Assembly: GCA_011033025.1 (NCBI GenBank)
Contig: WFMF01000013.1
Coordinates: 682,001-746,000 of the forward strand
From: Beroe forskalii
Taxonomy: Eukaryota; Ctenophora; Nuda; Beroida; Beroidae
Length of the DNA stretch: 64,000 nt
Direction of reading: 5' to 3'
In this document: piece after piece, positions 58,986 through 64,000 of the stretch
How the letters are laid out: every line of letters starts with the position of its first letter
Position numbering within the stretch: the first letter of the stretch is position 1
Position numbers and translations under genes: made by a program
The notes under the pieces: generated by a model
Database searches by the model: none
What the model saw: only the letters and a program-made list of their open reading frames with translations
What the model was told of the DNA's origin: nothing

Positions 58986-59573
58986 TAATCGTGTCATAAA
59001 ACAGTGACAACTTTCCCTTTCTATTGCCCCCATCTTCATCCCATAATGCCTGGAATAAAATTCATAGCAAATCAATGAGAATGCGGTGCAGTTCCGTGCA
59101 GTAAGAGGGATACTGATATCTGACCCTGTGATCACCCTGGACTTCCTCCGCCGAACTTGGGCTTCACCTTCGTAGCTTGTAATGAACACAATTTTAATCA
59201 AATTACAACTTTATTACGAGATTTATAACTTTATAACGACAATGATTTATAACTTTATAACGACAAATGACTGGTTATTGTTAGATGTTAGACGATTGAA
59301 CGCAATGTCACATGTGAGATGTCCAGTTCTTTAAAAGTTAAACTAGTGATTTTAAACTTGTGATTTTATCAGTCACGCTTTCTGTCAATGCCCAATCATG
59401 CAAAAACTCAAATAAACTGAAGTAAGATGTCGATATTTAGCATTTAAAAATTCTCAAATAACTTAAATGAGCGCTTGTATTGGGAAATGGGAGCTGTCAC
59501 ATACGTATTACGTCTTCAATTGGGAAGAGGAAATTTGTGGGTAATGCTGATGATGACAGAGGGAAGGAGGGGT
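58986..59573. repeat. 588-bp direct repeat, copy 2
   Basis: This is the second copy of 57539-58126, lying at the truncated 5' side of the LINE fragment. The LINE frame appears to run on into it on the minus strand, but the RNase H homology begins only at the junction, so the upstream residues are unrelated flanking DNA. Confidence 0.9.
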
Positions 59574-60099
59574 ATTAAAGTATAAAGGGAGAAAATTATC
59601 TAAAATGAGCAAAACGTTATGCCAACGTATTAATTTGGTACTCTTAGACTTAAAACTAAAAATATGCCCGTGATCATGATAACAATAATAATCCAAACTA
59701 TCAAGTAAAGTACTATTCAAGGTGAGAAGTACGTATTGTAAGTACCTCAAACCGGGTACCATACCTACTTCTCTAATCTCATGAAAGGGCATAAACCAGG
59801 TATATTATGGAAGTTGATGAAAAATTCCTTTCAAAGAAGACTATGAATGGGGTTGGCAAGTATGGGAGCCCGGAATGGGAAGGCATTGTCTCCCCTATTC
59901 CCGGGATCACAAATACAGAGTTCACCGTACGGAGGCTTCCCTAAACCTGGGATCACCTCTTATCACGGACTCCCTGTACACTGCTCCCCTTAATCTAGGG
60001 TCTCGCCCATACCAGACTCACCCTACCTTGGGCTTCACCATACCAGGCTCCACCGGACCTCGGGCTTCACCAATGCCTTGGGACAACCCCGATACAGGG

Positions 60100-60580
60100 G
60101 CTCACCCGTACCAGGCTCACCCTTACCTTGGGCTTCGCCATACCAGGCTCACCCGATCCTCGGGCTTCACGGATGTTCTGGGATAACCCCGATACAGGGG
60201 CTCACCCGTACCAGACTCACCCTTATCTTGGGCTTCACCATACCAGGCTCCACCGAACCTCGGGCTTCACTGATGTTCTGGGCTCACCCTCAAACATGGC
60301 ATCACCCATACCAGGCTCACCCTTACATTGGGCTTCACCGTACCTGGCTCCACCTTATCCTGGGCTACACTGATGTTCTGGGCTATCCCTGAAACATGGG
60401 ATCACCCATACCAGGCTCACCCTTACCTTGGGCTTCACCGTACTTGGCTCCACCTAATCCTAGGCTCCACCATAACCTGGGCTCACCCTGAAACATGGGA
60501 TCGCCCATACGAGGCTCACCCTTACCTTGGGCTTCACCGTATTTGGCTCCACCTTATCCTGGGCTTCGCCATAGCTTGGG
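60100..60580. repeat. ~100-120-bp higher-order units, outer left arm of element 2
   Basis: Units of the type CTCACCCTTACCTTGGGCTTC followed by ACC-rich text and GATGTTCTGGG repeat about six times between roughly 59995 and 60580. The inverted set is at 63380-63960. They differ from the ~100-bp units of element 1 in sequence but share CTTGGGCTTC and ACCATACCAG. Confidence 0.85.
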
Positions 60581-60899
60581 CTCCCCCACACTTATTTGGG
60601 CTCCCCTACCAACTCGGGCTCCCCTATGATAACTCGGGCTCCCCCATACTAACTTGGGATCCACCTATCAACTCGGGCTCCCCTATACTAACTCGGGCTC
60701 CCCCACACCAACTTGGGCTCCTATACCAATTTGGGCTCCCCATACCAATTTGGGCTCCCCATACTCCCATACTAACTAGGGCTCCCCATACTTACTCGGG
60801 GCTCCCCTACCAACTCAGGCTCCCCCATACCAACTCAGGCTCCCCCATACCAACTCAGGCTCCCCATACTACCTCGGGCTCCCCATACTAACTCAGGCT

Positions 60900-61480
60900 C
60901 CCCCATATTAACTCGGGCTCCCCGTGCAGTACGGGCTCCCCATACCAACTTGGGCTCCCCGTGCATCGGGCTCCCCCATACCAACTTGGGCTCCCCGTGC
61001 TGTTCGGGCTCCCCCATACCAACTTGGGCTCCTCCCTGTTCGGGCTCCCCATACCAACTTGGGCTCCCCGGCTGTTCGCTCCCCACCAACTTGGGCTCCC
61101 CGTGCTGTTCGGGCTCCCCATACCAACTTGGGCTCCCCGTGCTGTTCGGGCTCCCCATACCAACTTGGGCTCCCCGTGCTGTTCGGGCTCCCCATACCAA
61201 CTTGGGCTCCCCCGCAACTTGGGCTCCTGTTCGGGCTCCCCATACCAACTTGGGCTCCCCGTGCTGTTCGGGCTCCCCATACCAACTTGGGCTCCCCGTG
61301 CTGTTCGGGCTCCCCATACCAACTTGGGCTCCCCATATTCGGGCTCCCCATACCAACTTGGGCTCCCAAGTTCGGGCTCCCCATACCAACTTGGGCTCCC
61401 CGTGCAACTCGGGCTCCCCATACCAACTTGGGCTCCCCGTGCTGTTCGGGCTCCCATACTAATTTGGGCTCCCCATACTA
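60900..61480. repeat. Homogenised ~40-bp dimer array, inner left arm of element 2
   Basis: The pair CATACCAACTTGGGCTCCCC + GTGCTGTTCGGGCTCCC repeats about a dozen times with very few changes. It is a dimer of two ~20-bp units, much more uniform than the arrays in element 1. The inverted counterpart, with GGGAGCCCGAACAGCAC, is at 62710-63010. Confidence 0.9.
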
Positions 61481-61974
61481 ACTCAGGCTCCCCCCATACA
61501 ACTCGGGCTCCCCCATACCAACTCGGGCTCCCCATACCTCGGGCTCCCCCATACCAACTCAGACTCCAACACACTGTTAGTGCTGCCGCGTACAATCTTG
61601 GGCATCCATGCACTATTTATACTCCCCATGCCTATTTTGGACTTTGGGATCCCCCTTCCTTTCAGTATAAGGGCTCTCTATTTGACTCAGGCTCTCCATC
61701 TACGTACGTCGGCTCTCCACACAGTTTTAAATGAAAAACATTATGAATAGTACTAAATCAATGGATTCAATTAAATTAAAAAATTAGAATCAGGAATCCC
61801 AATGAATTAATTCTAAACAGTATTAGGAAATTTGAATAACATGATTATTGACTATTAAGAGAACTTTGGATAATTGATAAAATCTTTGTAAGCGTCACTT
61901 CGTGCTTAGGAAAAGCCCGCCTCTGACACCCCAGAAAACCAGTAGATTAGGAAAGGGGCACGAGGGCGAGCCCT

Positions 61975-62233
61975 CGTTATTCAAATTTTCCAGCTCGCAA
62001 TACCCTGAAAGCTCTAATTGGGACTGCTCCATGCGGGGCAATATCCTACGTATCAGAGGCCTTTCCGGGTTCACTGTCTGATAGAGAAGTTGTGTTATCC
62101 AGCAAAGTCTTGGACCAGATGGTTCCAGGGGATCTAATTCTGGCCGATAAGGGCTTCTCGGTGCAAGACATTTGTCCTGATGGTAATTATACGTTAATTA
62201 AGGCGTACCCTTTTTCTATTTTTTCATTCACCT
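61975..62233 (+). pseudogene. DDE_Tnp_4-type transposase fragment in the core of foldback element 2
   Basis: An open frame from about 61975 to the stop at 62231-62233 reads YSNFPARNTLKALIGTAPCG, then AISYVSEAFPGSLSDREVV, then SSKVLDQMVPGDLILADKGF and SVQDICPDGNY. The blocks N-T-x-K-x-L-I-G, S-D-R-E and G-D-x-x-x-A-D-K-G-F are those of DDE_Tnp_4 (Harbinger/ISL2EU/Kolobok-related) transposases, and the D of ADKGF is the expected second catalytic Asp. The family match runs out near GAT-G/GTAATT, a possible splice donor. The first Asp, the last catalytic residue and the DNA-binding part are absent. It is read as the remnant of the element's own transposase, or of one captured by it. Confidence 0.8.
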
Positions 62234-64000
62234 AGTTTGGAACGATTTTTGTCTTCAAAAGCATCAATTTGAGTCCGACCCAAACAGGCCCGAAGCCAGG
62301 ATTTTTTCCGGAGGTACGGGGCCGAGCCCCTGCAAAGGGTTTAGGGGGAGCCCCGAAAAATTTTAGGAAATAAGGATGCTGCAGGATGATTTTTACAATA
62401 AAGAAATGTACAGGAAATGTACAGGACGATATTTGTCAAAATTAGAGCATCGAAAGTTGGTATGGGGGAGCCAATCAAATATAAATGTTGGTATAAAACT
62501 ATAACAGTCAGAATAAGATTAAACTAGTACGGGGAGCCTATTTTACCATGGGGGAGCCCAAAGTATATGATTATGATTATGGGGAGTCAAAAAAAAGTTT
62601 TATTCTAACTACAGAACGGGAAATGGTAACTTTTCTTCCGAGGGGGCTGCAGCCCCTAGCCCCCCTCTGTCTGCGGGCCTGGGGGAGCCCAAACTATTAC
62701 TTGAATTTATACGGGGAGCCCAAGTTGGTATGGGGAGCCCGAACAGCACGGGGGAGCCCAAGTTGGTATGGGGAGCCTTATGGGGAGCCCAAGTTGGTAT
62801 GGGGAGCCCGAACAGCACGGGGGAGCCCAAGTTGGTATGGGGAGCCCGAACAGCACGGGGGAGCCCAAGTTGGTATGGGGGAGCCCGAACAGAACGGGGG
62901 AGCCCAAGTTGGTATGGGGGAGCCCGAACAGAACGGGGAGCCCAAGTTGGTATGGGGGAGCCCGAACAGCACGGGGAGCCCAAGTTGGTATGGGGGAGCC
63001 CGATTAGAACGGGGGAGCCCAAGTTGGTATGGGGGAGCCCGGGTTAGTATGGGGGAGCCTGAGTTAGTATGGGGGAGCCCGAGGTAGTATGGGGGAGCCC
63101 GAGTTTAGATATGGGGAGCCCGAGTTAGTATGGGGAGCCCGAGTTAGTATGGGGAGCCCGAGTTAGTATGGGGAGCCCGAGTTAGTATGGGAGTATGGGG
63201 AGCCCAAATTGGTATGGGGAGCCCAAATTGGTATATGGGAGCCCAAGTTGGTGTGGGGAGCCCGAGTTAGTATAGGGGAGCCCGAGTTGATAGGTGGATC
63301 CCAAGTTAGTATGGGGAGCCCGAGTTATCATAGGGGAGCCCGAGTTGGTAGGGGAGCCCAAATAAGTGTGGGGAGCCCAAGCTATGGCGAAGCCCAGGAT
63401 AAGGTGGAGCCAAGTACGGTGAAGCCCAAGGTAAGGGTGAGCCTCGTATGGGCGATCCCATGTTTCAGGGTGAGCCCAAGTTATGGTGGAGCCTAGGATT
63501 AGGTGGAGCCAAGTACGGTGAAGCCCAAGGTAAGGGTGAGCCTGGTATGGGTGATCCCATGTTTCAGGGATAGCCCAGAACATCAGTGTAGCCCAGGATA
63601 AGGTGGAGCCAGGTACGGTGAAGCCCAATGTAAGGGTGAGCCTGGTATGGGTGATGCCATGTTTGAGGGTGAGCCCAGAACATCAGTGAAGCCCGAGGTT
63701 CGGTGGAGCCTGGTATGGTGAAGCCCAAGATAAGGGTGAGTCTGGTACGGGTGAGCCCCTGTGTCGGGGTTATCCCAGGGCATCCGTGAAGCCCGAGGAT
63801 CGGGTGAGCCTGGTATGGCGAAGCCCAAGGTAAGGGTGAGCCTGGTACGGGTGAGCCCCTGTATCGGGGTTATCCCAAGGCATTGGTGAAGCCCGAGGTC
63901 CGGTGGAGCCTGGTATGGCGAAGCCCAAGGTAAGGGTGAGTCTGTTATGGGCGAGACCGGGTATAGAGGTGAGCCCCGGACAATCGGGGGATCCCTAGAT

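Larger units (their letters stand above)
59846..64000. mobile_element. Foldback element 2 (right end off the window)
   Basis: The left end AATGGGGTTGGCAAGTATGG (59846) matches the terminus of element 1 with few changes. The left arm is 59846-61733 and the right arm begins at about 62458 and runs to the window edge. The arms mirror each other: the sequence at 63940-64000, inverted, corresponds to about 59920-60010. Outer units of ~100-120 bp (with TTGGGCTTCACC and ACCAGGCTCACCC) are followed by inner short GGGCTCCCC units toward the core. The 725-bp core carries a transposase fragment. Repeat-derived frames on both strands (such as GSPYQLGLP and GSPSWYGEP) are not genes. Confidence 0.87.

Noticed and set aside
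57539-59573. 588-bp repeats as LTRs of a retrovirus-like element
   Set aside because: The interior is a LINE 3' fragment with RNase H and zinc knuckle plus a LINE-type tail. There is no primer-binding site, polypurine tract or gag/pol, and no short target duplication outside the repeats.
59875-63828. Long frames (up to 257 residues) in the second foldback element
   Set aside because: Same reason as in element 1: repeat-derived, overlapping on both strands, without start context. Only the core fragment at 61975-62233 matches a protein family.

Overview
This window is animal nuclear DNA: AT-rich, with split genes (most introns 100-300 bp, a few of several kb) and many transposon remains. No organism can be named from it. 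The gene set (a CPSF2-type 3'-end processing factor, a POLR3D-type Pol III subunit, a GNPTAB-like phosphotransferase and an LDLa-repeat rhodopsin-type GPCR) fits an invertebrate metazoan.

Layout. 1-5.5 kb holds no recognisable gene. 5.53-7.48 kb (+) is a complete three-exon gene for a compact, 550-residue Stealth/GNPTAB-like phosphotransferase. 9.36-26.2 kb (-) is a CPSF2 (CPSF100) gene, reconstructed here as ten exons that join in frame into 540 residues. Its C-terminal exons are not found and may lie off the left edge, beyond the Stealth gene. One 8.15-kb CPSF2 intron contains an intronless LDLa/7TM receptor gene (-) and a decayed non-LTR retrotransposon (+). Other CPSF2 introns carry a 1.3-kb inverted-repeat element, a small GC-rich element and a large hairpin 12 nt from a splice donor. 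28.77-33.05 kb is a giant foldback (inverted-repeat) element. 33-43 kb has no recognisable gene. 43.25-43.88 kb (+) is a single-exon four-EF-hand protein. 44.8-46.7 kb (-) is the POLR3D gene without a visible terminal exon. 47-56 kb is mostly MITE-like elements, palindromes and minisatellites, with a broken GPCR at 52.7-53.5 kb. 57.5-59.6 kb is a truncated LINE between two 588-bp direct repeats. 59.85-64.0 kb is a second foldback element that runs off the right edge.

The most striking structure is the pair of foldback elements. Each has 1.5-1.9-kb inverted arms built of short GGGCTCCCC-type tandem repeats inside longer ~100-120-bp repeat units, and both share the terminal motif AATGGGG(G/T)TGGCAAGT. 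The core of the second still encodes a fragment of a DDE_Tnp_4-type transposase. This suggests a family resembling Drosophila FB or sea-urchin TU foldback elements, with a clue to the enzyme that moves it.

The cellular genes do not form a pathway. They belong to mRNA 3'-end processing, Pol III transcription, a glycan/lysosomal-type phosphotransferase, calcium sensing and cell-surface reception. What links them is architecture: genes nested in long introns, and dense repeat invasion.
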